Source: JAZDIU01 sp043804635
GTDB taxonomy: Bacteria > Chloroflexota > Dehalococcoidia > Dehalococcoidales > UBA2162
Direction: 5' to 3'
DNA: 13,044 nucleotides
Assembly (NCBI GenBank): GCA_043804635.1
Contig: JAZDIU010000094.1
Location: 1 to 13,044, forward strand
The notes under the pieces were generated by a model that saw only the letters and a list, made by a program, of their open reading frames with translations, was not told the origin of the DNA and made no database searches. A program made the translations under genes and the position numbers. Shown piece by piece: positions 6,853 through 13,044 of the stretch. How positions within the stretch are numbered: the stretch's first letter is position 1; the number at the start of each line of letters is the position of its first letter.

Positions 6853-8229
6853 TCAATCCGGGAACGCTCGCTGCGGATTCAATATATTGTTCGGGTCGAA
6901 TGCCCGCTTTATTCCTCTCATTAACTCCCATATTTTAGGGTCGGGCCATAAAGAGGTATTGTGAAGCCTGATCGTCCCCAGACCGTGCTCGCCGGTCAAA
7001 ACCCCGTTGAGTCTGATGGTCTCCCGGTATATGTCCTCCTTGACCTGCTCCAGCAGCCCCCTGTCGGCAAGTTCCTTCAATGGTGTCGGATGCAGGTTAC
7101 CATCTATCGAATGCCCCGTCACCGGGATTTTAGTATTGTATTTTTTTTCGATTTCCAGTATCCTCTCCATAAGTTCCGGCAGCTTCGATGGCGGCACGCA
7201 TATATCCAAAAAGTCGCCCACATTGCCTTCTGCCTTCTGGGCCGACGCTATTTCGCCCCTTATCTTTAGAATATTGTCCTGCTCCGCTTTGGTTTCTGCC
7301 ATCAGGACATCGATGGCACCGTTTTCCTCGCATATCTTGGATATTTTCTCAGCCTGAGAATATACCTCGTCTTCGGTTTCTCCTTCGCAGATATAAAAGA
7401 TGTGAGCTTTCCCTTTCTTAGCCGGCCATTCGGTCCCCAAAAACTTGGCACTCGTTTCACATAAGTCATGGTCTAAATACTCGCCGGCAAGGGGAATTAT
7501 CATTTGTAAGGCTAAAAGCGGTGCCACTTTCATCGCATCGAGGCGCTCATTAAACGATGCCACCAGAGTGCAGGTATGGGGCGGTTTGGGGAGAAGCCTG
7601 AAGATTGCCTTCGTTATTACGCCTAACGTTCCCCCGCTGCCCACCATCAAGTGCAGCAAATCGAGCCCCATAGCATTCTTGATTAACTTTCCGCCAAGCT
7701 CCACAATGTCCCCGCTAGGCAGAACAACTTCAAGACCTTTGACAAAATTCCTGGTGACGCCATATTTTATCGCTCTTGCCCCGGCGGCGTTGCAAGCAAC
7801 TACTCCCCCAACAAAAGCCCCGACACTACCCGGCTTCGGGGGAAAGAACATACCGGCATCTTCGGCGGCTTTCGTCAGCGCGTCATAAGTTACTCCGCCC
7901 TGAGCCGTTATCATTAGATTAGCCTTGTCTACCTCCTCGATTCGGTTCAGCCTTTCCACCGATAGAAGCACACAATCGATGGTCGGGATAGCACCGCCGG
8001 AAAGCCCGCTTCCTCCACCGCGAACGACGACCGGGAATTTCTCTTTATTCGCCAGTTTCAATATCTTGCTTATTTCCTCTGTGTTCGCCGGTTTCACCAG
8101 GATAACATTATCAGCAATCCTGGGCATCACCGAATCAAGTATTGCATCTCTCAAATAATCCAGCATCTGTTCCCGGTTGGTTATCACCCAGTCTTTGCCT
8201 ACGATATTTTGCAACGTTGCTGCATTCAT
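6853..8229 (-). CDS. GlcD/D-lactate-dehydrogenase-type FAD-linked 2-hydroxyacid oxidoreductase
   Basis: A 458-residue flavoenzyme of the VAO/GlcD family (FAD_binding_4 followed by FAD-oxidase_C). The FAD-binding half shows VVRGGGSGLSGG (68-79), GSVGAFVGGVVACNAAG (134-150), IKYGVTRNFVKGLEVVLP (154-171) and GSGGTLGVIT (198-207). The C-terminal half has the family His motifs GHSIDGNLHP (usually GHxGDGN) and TGEHGLG. The likely reaction is oxidation of D-lactate, glycolate or another 2-hydroxyacid. Its ATG overlaps the etfA stop by four bases (ATGA), and AAGGAGG sits about 8 bases upstream inside etfA, so it is translationally coupled to the ETF genes. That makes ETF the probable electron partner, as in LctBCD-type bifurcating lactate dehydrogenase. 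It has no fused Cys-rich domain and no separate GlcF gene nearby. The substrate is unproven. Confidence 0.92.
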   Translation of the reverse strand: MNAATLQNIVGKDWVITNREQMLDYLRDAILDSVMPRIADNVILVKPANTEEISKILKLANKEKFPVVVRGGGSGLSGGAIPTIDCVLLSVERLNRIEEVDKANLMITAQGGVTYDALTKAAEDAGMFFPPKPGSVGAFVGGVVACNAAGARAIKYGVTRNFVKGLEVVLPSGDIVELGGKLIKNAMGLDLLHLMVGSGGTLGVITKAIFRLLPKPPHTCTLVASFNERLDAMKVAPLLALQMIIPLAGEYLDHDLCETSAKFLGTEWPAKKGKAHIFYICEGETEDEVYSQAEKISKICEENGAIDVLMAETKAEQDNILKIRGEIASAQKAEGNVGDFLDICVPPSKLPELMERILEIEKKYNTKIPVTGHSIDGNLHPTPLKELADRGLLEQVKEDIYRETIRLNGVLTGEHGLGTIRLHNTSLWPDPKIWELMRGIKRAFDPNNILNPQRAFPD

Positions 8230-9206
8230 TCTGAACGCCTCCTTCTAATTTCGCTGGCTAATTTTGGCACTACTTCGTATAAATCTCCGATAATTCCATA
8301 GTCGGCTACTCTGAATATGGGTGCCGATGGGTCGGTATTTATCACAATGATAATATCAGAACCCCTCATCCCCGCCAAATGTTGCGGACTCCCCGAGATA
8401 CCGCAGGCAATATAAAACTTCGGCTTGACGGTATTACCGCTGAACCCGACCTGGTGTTCTCTGGCTATCCACCCATCATCTACGAGAGGTCGGCTGGACC
8501 CGACTACACCACCCAGAAGCCCGGCTAATTCTGCCAGTAGGCTGAAATCGTCCGACTTTTTTAGTCCTCTGCCGCCGGAAACAATCACATCAGCCTCGGT
8601 AATGTTGAATTCGCCCAGCTTTTCTTTCTTGATAATCGTTAGCAGCGAAGGCACAATTTCGGTATTTTTCGCTATCATTTCCCCCGTTCTATTTGAATCC
8701 CTGGGTTTTTTCGCCATCACCTTGTATCTGACCGTTGCCATTTGCGGTCTGGTCGTCGTTTTTATTTGTGCCAAGATATTGCCTGTAAAGGCGGGGCGAA
8801 TCTGAACTAGATTTCCATTCTCATCTACTTCTAAACCGATGCAGTCTGCCGTCAATCCTGTATTCAACGCTGCCGCTATTCTGGGCGCCAGCGACCTTCC
8901 TAATCGGGTCGCCCCAAAAAGGAAAATCTCCGGCTTAACTTCCCTGGCTAACTTCACGATATTATGCTTATAGTTCAGTATGTCGAATTCCCGGAAAACC
9001 GGGTGCTCGTAGACGAATACCTTGTCTGCCCCATAATTGATAAGCTCTCTGGTATCTTCCATCTGGCAGCCCAGCAAAACACTGGAAAGCTCCACACCGA
9101 GCTTATCGGCAATCTCTCTCCCCTTGCCCAGCAACTCGTAGGAAATCGGGTGAATCTTGCCTTCCCTTTGCTCGGCAAAGACCATTACGTCCCCGTATGC
9201 CTTCAC
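8226..9206 (-). CDS. etfA: Electron transfer flavoprotein alpha subunit
   Basis: A 326-residue EtfA, the FAD-carrying large subunit of the ETF heterodimer. The N-terminal domain has FGATRLGRSLAPRIAAAL (97-114). The C-terminal FAD domain has GSSRPLVDDGW (236-246), QVGFSGNTVKPKFYIACGIS (252-271), QHLAGM (275-280) and INTDPSAPIFRVADYGIIGD (289-308), all classic. A GTG start at 9206 is chosen: GGAGGG lies about 6-8 bases upstream and GTGA overlaps the etfB stop. The alternative in-frame ATG at 9185 would lose six residues. The length is that of plain EtfA; the N-terminal ferredoxin extension of Acetobacterium LctC is absent. Its neighbours are etfB before and glcD after, with 4-base overlaps on both sides. 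Confidence 0.96.
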   Translation of the reverse strand: MKAYGDVMVFAEQREGKIHPISYELLGKGREIADKLGVELSSVLLGCQMEDTRELINYGADKVFVYEHPVFREFDILNYKHNIVKLAREVKPEIFLFGATRLGRSLAPRIAAALNTGLTADCIGLEVDENGNLVQIRPAFTGNILAQIKTTTRPQMATVRYKVMAKKPRDSNRTGEMIAKNTEIVPSLLTIIKKEKLGEFNITEADVIVSGGRGLKKSDDFSLLAELAGLLGGVVGSSRPLVDDGWIAREHQVGFSGNTVKPKFYIACGISGSPQHLAGMRGSDIIIVINTDPSAPIFRVADYGIIGDLYEVVPKLASEIRRRRSE

Positions 9207-10006
9207 TTCTTGCCCTCCAGAATTCGTGCTTGTCTGAAGGCATTGGTGATTTTCACCACCGCTTCTTCCACAATACCCCGGAAAATCTCTCCCCTCCTGC
9301 CTTCTTCTGTGGGGACTGTAACCCTATGCACGCAAGTCGGCGAACTGTGTGCCCCGAATCGGCTCTGGTCGGCAACGGAAGCCAGGTCGGCAGTAGTCCA
9401 TACTTCAATTTTTGCCTTTCTGGCTCTCATTTTTTCACTGAAAGCCGGCAGCCGGGGCACGTTAATATCTTTGGTCACTGTGATTAAGAGCGGAAAATCC
9501 GACTCTACCGTGTAACGGATTCCATCCATCTCACAGCTTACTGTTATCTTTTCCCCTATGTCTTCTATTTTAGATACATAACTAACGTGTGGTATGTTCA
9601 GATGTTCCGCAATCTCCGGTCCCACCTGGCCGGTATCCCCGTCCACAGTCTTCTCCCCGCATATAATCAAATCGAATTGCCCCAATTTCTTAATGGCTGC
9701 CGCCAGCGTGTATGAAGTAGCCAGTGTATCGGAGCCGGCGAACGCCTTATCTACCAATAAAATAGCCTCGCCCGCTCCGCGTGATAGGGCATCCCTCAGC
9801 GCCGCCTCTGCCGACGGGGGCCCCATACTTATCGCCGTGACCGTAGAAGGCAATTTTTCCTTTATCTGGACCGCCGCCTCTAAAGCAGTAAGGTCGAAAG
9901 GATTGATTTCTGCTCCTGCAGAGCTCCTATCGACCTTGCCCTTCTCCATATCGAATTTTACCTGACTCATATCAGGCACCTGTTTAATCGGTACAATAAT
10001 TCTCAA
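9203..10006 (-). CDS. etfB: Electron transfer flavoprotein beta subunit
   Basis: A 267-residue EtfB of normal length. The nucleotide-binding signature CGEKTVDGDTGQVGPEIAEH (116-135) followed by LNIPHVSYV is present. Its wording (DGDTGQVGPEIAEHL) is closer to clostridial-type ETFs, which include bifurcating ones, than to the human respiratory form. In bifurcating ETFs this subunit holds the bifurcating FAD in place of AMP; whether this one does cannot be read safely. Translation starts at TTG (10006), with MRIIVPIKQVPD in the expected place and AGAGG five bases upstream. It is the first gene of the coupled etfB-etfA-glcD set. The 304-base gap upstream is packed with palindromic repeats and no clear promoter was found in it. 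Confidence 0.95.
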   Translation of the reverse strand: MRIIVPIKQVPDMSQVKFDMEKGKVDRSSAGAEINPFDLTALEAAVQIKEKLPSTVTAISMGPPSAEAALRDALSRGAGEAILLVDKAFAGSDTLATSYTLAAAIKKLGQFDLIICGEKTVDGDTGQVGPEIAEHLNIPHVSYVSKIEDIGEKITVSCEMDGIRYTVESDFPLLITVTKDINVPRLPAFSEKMRARKAKIEVWTTADLASVADQSRFGAHSSPTCVHRVTVPTEEGRRGEIFRGIVEEAVVKITNAFRQARILEGKK

Positions 10007-10043
10007 AGTTACCTCTCGTCCTCTCTACTTCTTTACCACCTAT

Positions 10044-10275
10044 GTCATGCTAGCGAAGCTTGTCCCGTTCACGGTGAACCGTTCAGGGTGAACCCGTGCC
10101 CCGACACGGGAGCCAGAATCCAATCCTCCTACTGTCATTGCGAGACCCCGATGAAATCGGGGCGTGGCAATCTCTATTAATCCGTACCTCCCTCTTGTCA
10201 TTCTGGCGTAGGCCAGAATCCAGGCGGGTGGGACAATCGTAAATCATAAATCTTATATCTTAACTCTTAATCTAT
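10044..10275 (+). repeat. Composite intergenic element, copy 3
   Basis: This fills the gene-free stretch 10007-10310. In order: a GTTCAC/GTGAAC dyad, CCCGTG-CACGGG (10093-10110), GTCATTGCGAG with CCCCGAT-GAA-ATCGGGG (10146-10162) and GTGGCAATC, then a GTCATTCTGG palindrome at 10197-10224. A G-rich stretch (10224-10232) follows, and then the heptad tract CAATCGT, AAATCAT, AAATCTT, ATATCTT, AACTCTT, AATCTAT (10234-10275). The 28 bases at 10197-10224 are identical to 12570-12597. Confidence 0.8.
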
Positions 10276-10310
10276 GGCTTTCACCTTTGAATTTCGAATT
10301 TGGGGTTTAT

Positions 10311-10562
10311 CTATCCCCTCCTCATCCTGAACACCACCGGATTATCCGCATCCGGGCAGGCAACCGTCGCCGTATCCTTGTCCTTCTCCCACGGAAACGC
10401 TCCCCCGAACTCCAGCACCTGGGCAAACGGAAAAAGCACATAAAACGCCCACGAACACAGCCCCGGTGGCGTCTCCTGCCCGATGATAAACTTATCTCCC
10501 ACCTTATGCCCCGCCTCACACCTCCCCTTCTGCGATATTACCTCCGCAATTATCTCATCCAT
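10311..10562 (-). CDS. TIGR04076 family small cysteine-containing protein
   Basis: An 83-residue protein that I recognise as TIGR04076-like, a family without assigned function. The pattern is RCEAGHKVGD (14-23), TPPGLCSWAF (31-40), EFGGAFPW (51-58) and ACPDADNPVVFRM (68-80), with cysteines at 15, 36 and 69 in the family's conserved places. The start at 10562 is chosen because GGAG lies 6 bases upstream (minus strand GGAGAAAAGG before the ATG). The ATG at 10574 has no Shine-Dalgarno, and the frame further upstream, open to 10685, translates palindromic repeats (WIPAFAGMT...), so it is not real protein. It sits between the methyltransferase-like gene and etfB with repeat-filled gaps on both sides. 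No catalytic role is assignable; Cys-based metal or redox binding is only a guess. Confidence 0.8.
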   Translation of the reverse strand: MDEIIAEVISQKGRCEAGHKVGDKFIIGQETPPGLCSWAFYVLFPFAQVLEFGGAFPWEKDKDTATVACPDADNPVVFRMRRG

Positions 10563-10582
10563 CCTTTTCTCCATATTTGTAG

Positions 10583-10641
10583 GGGCGGGTTTCGAACCCG
10601 CCCGCCCCCGCTCTGTCATTCCAGCGAAGGCAGGAATCCAG
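10583..10641. repeat. GC-rich hairpin (copy 2) plus GTCATTCC palindrome
   Basis: GGGCGGGTT, loop TCG, AACCCGCCC (10583-10603) is the second copy of the hairpin at 1488-1508. It is followed by GTCATTCCAGCG...GGAATCCAG (10615-10641), a palindrome of the dispersed GTCATT family. Both sit immediately upstream of the TIGR04076 start. Confidence 0.75.
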
Positions 10642-10654
10642 TTTCCCCCCACTA

Positions 10655-10830
10655 TGTCATTCTGGAATCCCGATAACTCCTTCACCCCCTATCGGGATGA
10701 AGAATCTGGTGGGGCTGGGTCTATTTTCGTTCTTTGCCCGGTGGGGTGGCAATCATAAATCATAAATCCTGAAATTTGATTTTTGAATTTCGGTATTGTT
10801 TCGGATTTCGGATTTCGTGCTTCGGATTTC
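10655..10830 (+). repeat. Composite intergenic element, copy 4
   Basis: The core 10655-10714 is identical to 2665-2724. It is followed by G-rich stretches, the heptads CAATCAT, AAATCAT, AAATCCT (10750-10770), TTTGAATTT, and GGATTTCG-type sequence whose last 28 bases (10803-10830) are identical to 2833-2860. It ends seven bases from the methyltransferase-like stop codon. Confidence 0.85.
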
Positions 10831-10836
10831 CCCTAC

Positions 10837-11541
10837 TCACCATATCCCGGGTATTAAACGATGCCTCGTTTTCGTTACGTATTCCTTATATCCTTCCAAA
10901 TTCTCTAACAGTTCCTTTTCCTCGCCCCTGATACGGACGACCAATATAGGTATTACGAGTAGTGCTGGAATCACCGCCCAGTAAGAGCCGAGTGCCAGCG
11001 GAGAAAATATGTAAAAAATGAGCACTCCCAGGTACATCGGATGTCTCACGACCGAGTACGGGCCGGTCGTAATCACCTTTTGCCCTTTTTCAACTTCAAT
11101 GATTCTCGAAGCATAGCTGTTTGTCCTGAAGACCAGCCCGATAAACGAATAACCGGCCAAAACCAGCAAATCGGAAATTATTATGACAAATAATGGCACG
11201 TTCGACCAACCCAACCTGTGATCGAATCCAGGAATAATAAGCGGTAGTAAAAAAACTGGGAATGCAGCCTGGAGTAGTTTCTGTGTCTTCTGTCTCTCTC
11301 TCATCCTCAGCCTGCGTTTCAATAGCTCCGGATCGCGCTTGTATAAATACCTGATAATGAACACTATCGGCACTATCAGAACCACTATATAGACCCAGGC
11401 TTGCCAGTAATTGAAAGTCCAGGCAGACAGAAAAAACATTAATCCTAAAGCAATGAATGCCAGGAAAAACCGTGTAATTACCAATCTCTTGAAGGCTTTC
11501 GGGTCCAGCTCTGAAGATTGCTCTTTAATTTGTTCACTCAT
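10837..11541 (-). CDS. Isoprenylcysteine carboxyl methyltransferase (ICMT/PEMT)-family membrane protein
   Basis: A 234-residue integral membrane protein. Hydrophobic segments lie at about 24-41, 48-65, 92-103, 114-138 and 173-203. The C-terminal SAM-binding signature of the ICMT/phospholipid-methyltransferase group is clear: KVITTGPYSVVRHPMYLG (155-172), then RIRGEEKELLENLEGYKEY (203-221) and RLIPGIW (228-234). Relatives methylate prenylcysteine carboxylates, phosphatidylethanolamine or other membrane-near substrates; most bacterial members have unknown substrates. GGAG is found about 6 bases before the ATG. It lies 107 bases after the CitE-like stop with two hairpins between, and the TIGR04076 gene follows. 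No functional link to the ETF genes can be shown. Confidence 0.85.
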   Translation of the reverse strand: MSEQIKEQSSELDPKAFKRLVITRFFLAFIALGLMFFLSAWTFNYWQAWVYIVVLIVPIVFIIRYLYKRDPELLKRRLRMRERQKTQKLLQAAFPVFLLPLIIPGFDHRLGWSNVPLFVIIISDLLVLAGYSFIGLVFRTNSYASRIIEVEKGQKVITTGPYSVVRHPMYLGVLIFYIFSPLALGSYWAVIPALLVIPILVVRIRGEEKELLENLEGYKEYVTKTRHRLIPGIW

Positions 11542-11577
11542 ATCAACTCCGCGAAAGCCACCTTGGTTAGGGTGTCA

Positions 11578-11633
11578 AAGAGGGGCGGAGCCCCTCTTAA
11601 AAACTCTCCCCCTCTCCGTCAGCGGAGAGGGGG
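11578..11633. repeat. Two GC-rich hairpins between the CitE-like and methyltransferase-like genes
   Basis: AAGAGGGGC-GGA-GCCCCTCTT (11578-11598, 9-bp stem) and CCCCCTCTCCG-TCAG-CGGAGAGGGGG (11608-11633, 11-bp stem). Read on the minus strand they follow the CitE-like stop. Only AGAGTTTTT and a short TTT follow them, so they could slow or end transcription, but their form also fits dispersed palindromes. Confidence 0.6.
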
Positions 11634-11648
11634 ATTAAGGGGGTGAGG

Positions 11649-12533
11649 TTACAGCTTTCTCTTATCTCTCTTTTTAATCTCCTCCGCCAAAGCCAGCACC
11701 TTCCTCGCCCCGTCCGCCACCGGTATATCCACCATCCTCCCATCGAGGTAAGTTATCCCCGCCCCCTCCCTCTCACCCGCCTCCAGCGTTTCTATTATCC
11801 GCCGAGCCTGCGCTATTTCCTCTGCCGATGGACTGAACACTTTGTTCACCGTCTCGATTTGACCGGCCGTGACTACAAACTTACCCTGGTATCCCAGCTT
11901 TTTGGCTGCCATCGAATCTTTAATCAGCCCTTCTTTGTTGTTCCAGTCGAAGTAAACCCCATCGATCGCCATAATCCCGGCAGCGTGGCAGGCAATCGCA
12001 ATCGCCATTCGGGGATAATAGATTTCCATTCCGTCATCGCTGTGTCCCACCCCCATCTCCCGTAAGAAATCCTCCGGCCCGAAGTTCAGCACCGTCACCC
12101 GCGGCGCGCGTGCAATCTGGTTCACATTAATAATCCCTTCCGGGCTCTCCACTATCGGCAGGATTTTTACTGTCCCTTTTTCAATACCGGCATCCGCCTC
12201 CGCCTCGCCGAGCAAATAACCCGCCATCTTAATATCCTCCGCCGAGTCGGGTTTTGGCAGAACGATGCCCTGCAACCCTTTCACTACTATTGCTTTAATA
12301 TCTTTCACGGCGTAGGGCGTCTTTAATGAATTAATCCGCACATATACTCTCTGGCCGGCGGCGGCTACCTGCGGAATATAATGTGCCACCATCTTTCTCG
12401 CTGCCTCTTTCTCCGCCGGTGGCACCGAATCTTCCAGATCGAGAATTATCGCATCTGCCGGCAGCACCTTTGTCTTCTCTAATAACTTCTCCCGGTTCCC
12501 CGGCGTCAACAATAACGTTCTCAGTATGTCCAT
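11649..12533 (-). CDS. CitE/HpcH-family acyl-CoA lyase (citrate lyase beta-like)
   Basis: A 294-residue TIM-barrel lyase of the HpcH/HpaI/CitE family, which cleaves or condenses citryl-, malyl- or citramalyl-CoA-type thioesters with Mg2+. RTLLLTPGN (5-13), ADAIILDLEDSVPPAEK (26-42), substrate Arg in VYVRIN (R65), LPKP (91-94), Mg ligand in LPIVESPEG (E128) and Mg ligand in NFGPEDF (D154) are all present. The C-terminal GKFVVTAGQIETVNKVFSPS part is family-like. The ATG at 12533 is chosen because GGAGG sits 5 bases upstream. The frame is open to 12653, but residues before this ATG translate palindromic repeats. There are no citF, citD or citX genes nearby, so it is probably a stand-alone CoA-ester lyase rather than citrate lyase. 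The exact substrate is not assignable. Confidence 0.9.
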   Translation of the reverse strand: MDILRTLLLTPGNREKLLEKTKVLPADAIILDLEDSVPPAEKEAARKMVAHYIPQVAAAGQRVYVRINSLKTPYAVKDIKAIVVKGLQGIVLPKPDSAEDIKMAGYLLGEAEADAGIEKGTVKILPIVESPEGIINVNQIARAPRVTVLNFGPEDFLREMGVGHSDDGMEIYYPRMAIAIACHAAGIMAIDGVYFDWNNKEGLIKDSMAAKKLGYQGKFVVTAGQIETVNKVFSPSAEEIAQARRIIETLEAGEREGAGITYLDGRMVDIPVADGARKVLALAEEIKKRDKRKL

Positions 12534-12569
12534 CATTTCCTCCATTCTCATTCTGTAATTTACCACTCT

Positions 12570-12671
12570 GTCATTCTGGCGTAGGCCAGAATCCAGGTTT
12601 CTCCCCCTTGTCACCCTGAGCGAAGCGAAGGGTCTGGGAGTGGGGATGGGCAATCGTAAATCTCTTAATAC
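12570..12671 (+). repeat. Composite intergenic element, copy 5
   Basis: The GTCATTCTGG palindrome at 12570-12597 (identical to 10197-10224) is followed by GTCACCCTGAG...AAGGGTCT (12610-12635), a G-rich stretch (12635-12650), and short heptads CAATCGT, AAATCTC, TTAATAC (12651-12671). It lies upstream of the CitE-like gene. The rest of the gene-free stretch to 13023 is described in the next entries; 12672-12838 is AT-rich with nothing recognised. Confidence 0.7.
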
Positions 12672-12838
12672 TTAGCTATGATACTTGAACTCGCATACTC
12701 TATGCAACCAAACAAAACAACAGCCGTAACTATGACTGGGAAATTTTATTTCTAGAAACAACTTGAGACTGTTTGAAAAGGTTTTAGCTTCCAGTTGTTT
12801 TTAGTGTTATGTAAAGTTATTTCATTTTGCCTTGCGAG

Positions 12839-12867
12839 CCCCGATTTTATCGGGATTCCAGAATGAC
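12839..12867 (-). repeat. GTCATTCTGGAAT palindrome in opposite orientation
   Basis: CCCGAT-TTT-ATCGGG (12840-12854), followed by ATTCCAGAATGAC, is the reverse complement of the start of the core at 2665-2724. It is the only palindrome unit of this family seen in inverted orientation, and it lacks the G-rich and heptad parts. Confidence 0.7.
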
Positions 12868-12885
12868 AACTCTTCTAAAAATGTA

Positions 12886-12923
12886 TGCTATAATCGTAGT
12901 TCGTGTAGACCGTCAGCTATAAT
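12886..12923 (+). promoter_or_regulatory. Promoter region of the last gene: two perfect TATAAT boxes
   Basis: TGCTATAAT (12886-12894) is a perfect extended -10, which can work without a good -35. A second GCTATAAT has its box at 12918-12923, 29 bases later. The leader to the ATG at 13024 is then about 95-125 bases. GCTCCT (12974-12979) is complementary to AGGAGC (13013-13018), the Shine-Dalgarno of the next gene. Confidence 0.6.
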
Positions 12924-13023
12924 GGGACACAGTTAAGGACATTGAGACCGAACACTTCAGGTTAATGGCGCAAGCTCCTCAGAGGGTAGTAAACTAAGAC
13001 CTCAACACTGAAAGGAGCGAATT

Positions 13024-13044
13024 ATGTCCCAGGAAGACAAAGAT
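13024..13044 (+). CDS. Start of an unidentified gene (partial)
   Basis: The ATG at 13024, with AAAGGAG (13011-13017) 6 bases upstream, opens a frame of seven codons (MSQEDKD) that runs off the window. The good Shine-Dalgarno and the promoter upstream support a real gene. Nothing can be said about its product. It is divergent from the leftward gene set. Confidence 0.6.

Noticed and set aside
10583..10603. tRNA T-arm-like GGGTTTCGAACCCG
   Set aside because: The sequence is a simple 9-bp hairpin repeated at 1488-1508 with a different loop; no anticodon arm, D arm or acceptor stem can be built around it.
10287..10676. Plus-strand ORF of 129 codons over the TIGR04076 gene
   Set aside because: It is antisense to a recognisable conserved protein and its end translates palindromic repeats.
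11578..11633. Definite rho-independent terminator of the CitE-like gene
   Set aside because: The hairpins are strong but lack a proper U-run on the minus strand and look like dispersed palindromes, so they are listed only as repeats.

Overview
The window looks like a chromosomal segment from an anaerobic bacterium. Gene content, the style of the ETF genes and the dense palindromic intergenic repeats are reminiscent of Dehalococcoidia (Chloroflexota); this is an inference from recognition, not a computed placement. No rRNA, tRNA, CRISPR array, transposase or phage gene is visible.

Layout. Three rightward genes occupy the left third: a CetZ-like tubulin/FtsZ-superfamily GTPase (275-1450), a tandem-domain VOC (glyoxalase-fold) protein (1774-2637), and a ketol-acid reductoisomerase of the fungal/Bacteroidetes-like kind (2942-4045). 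They end at a strong, symmetric, probably bidirectional terminator (4067-4105). The rest is leftward. In transcription order it holds a CitE/HpcH-type acyl-CoA lyase (12533-11649), an isoprenylcysteine-methyltransferase-like membrane protein (11541-10837), a TIGR04076-type small Cys protein (10562-10311), EtfB, EtfA and a GlcD-type FAD 2-hydroxyacid dehydrogenase joined by 4-base start/stop overlaps (10006-6853), an acyl-CoA dehydrogenase (6574-5420), and a NapH-like membrane protein with two 4Fe-4S motifs (5265-4312). A new rightward gene begins at 13024, with only seven codons present, behind a long leader with two perfect TATAAT boxes.

How the genes could work together. EtfB-EtfA-GlcD matches the gene order of electron-bifurcating lactate dehydrogenase modules (LctBCD type), although this EtfA lacks the extra N-terminal ferredoxin domain. 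The nearby acyl-CoA dehydrogenase is a second potential ETF client, and the membrane Fe-S protein could pass electrons to or from the membrane. The CitE-like lyase also acts on CoA thioesters. A shared 2-hydroxyacid/acyl-CoA redox module is plausible but unproven.

The most unusual non-coding signal is a composite intergenic element found in at least five gaps, always in the same + strand orientation: one or more GTCATT/GTCACC-type palindromes, a short G-rich stretch, then a degenerate 7-bp tract (roughly AAATCNT). Two copies 7,990 bp apart share 60 identical bases and also a second 28-base identical segment. The repeats extend the open frames of two genes upstream, so the longest-ORF starts there are probably wrong.
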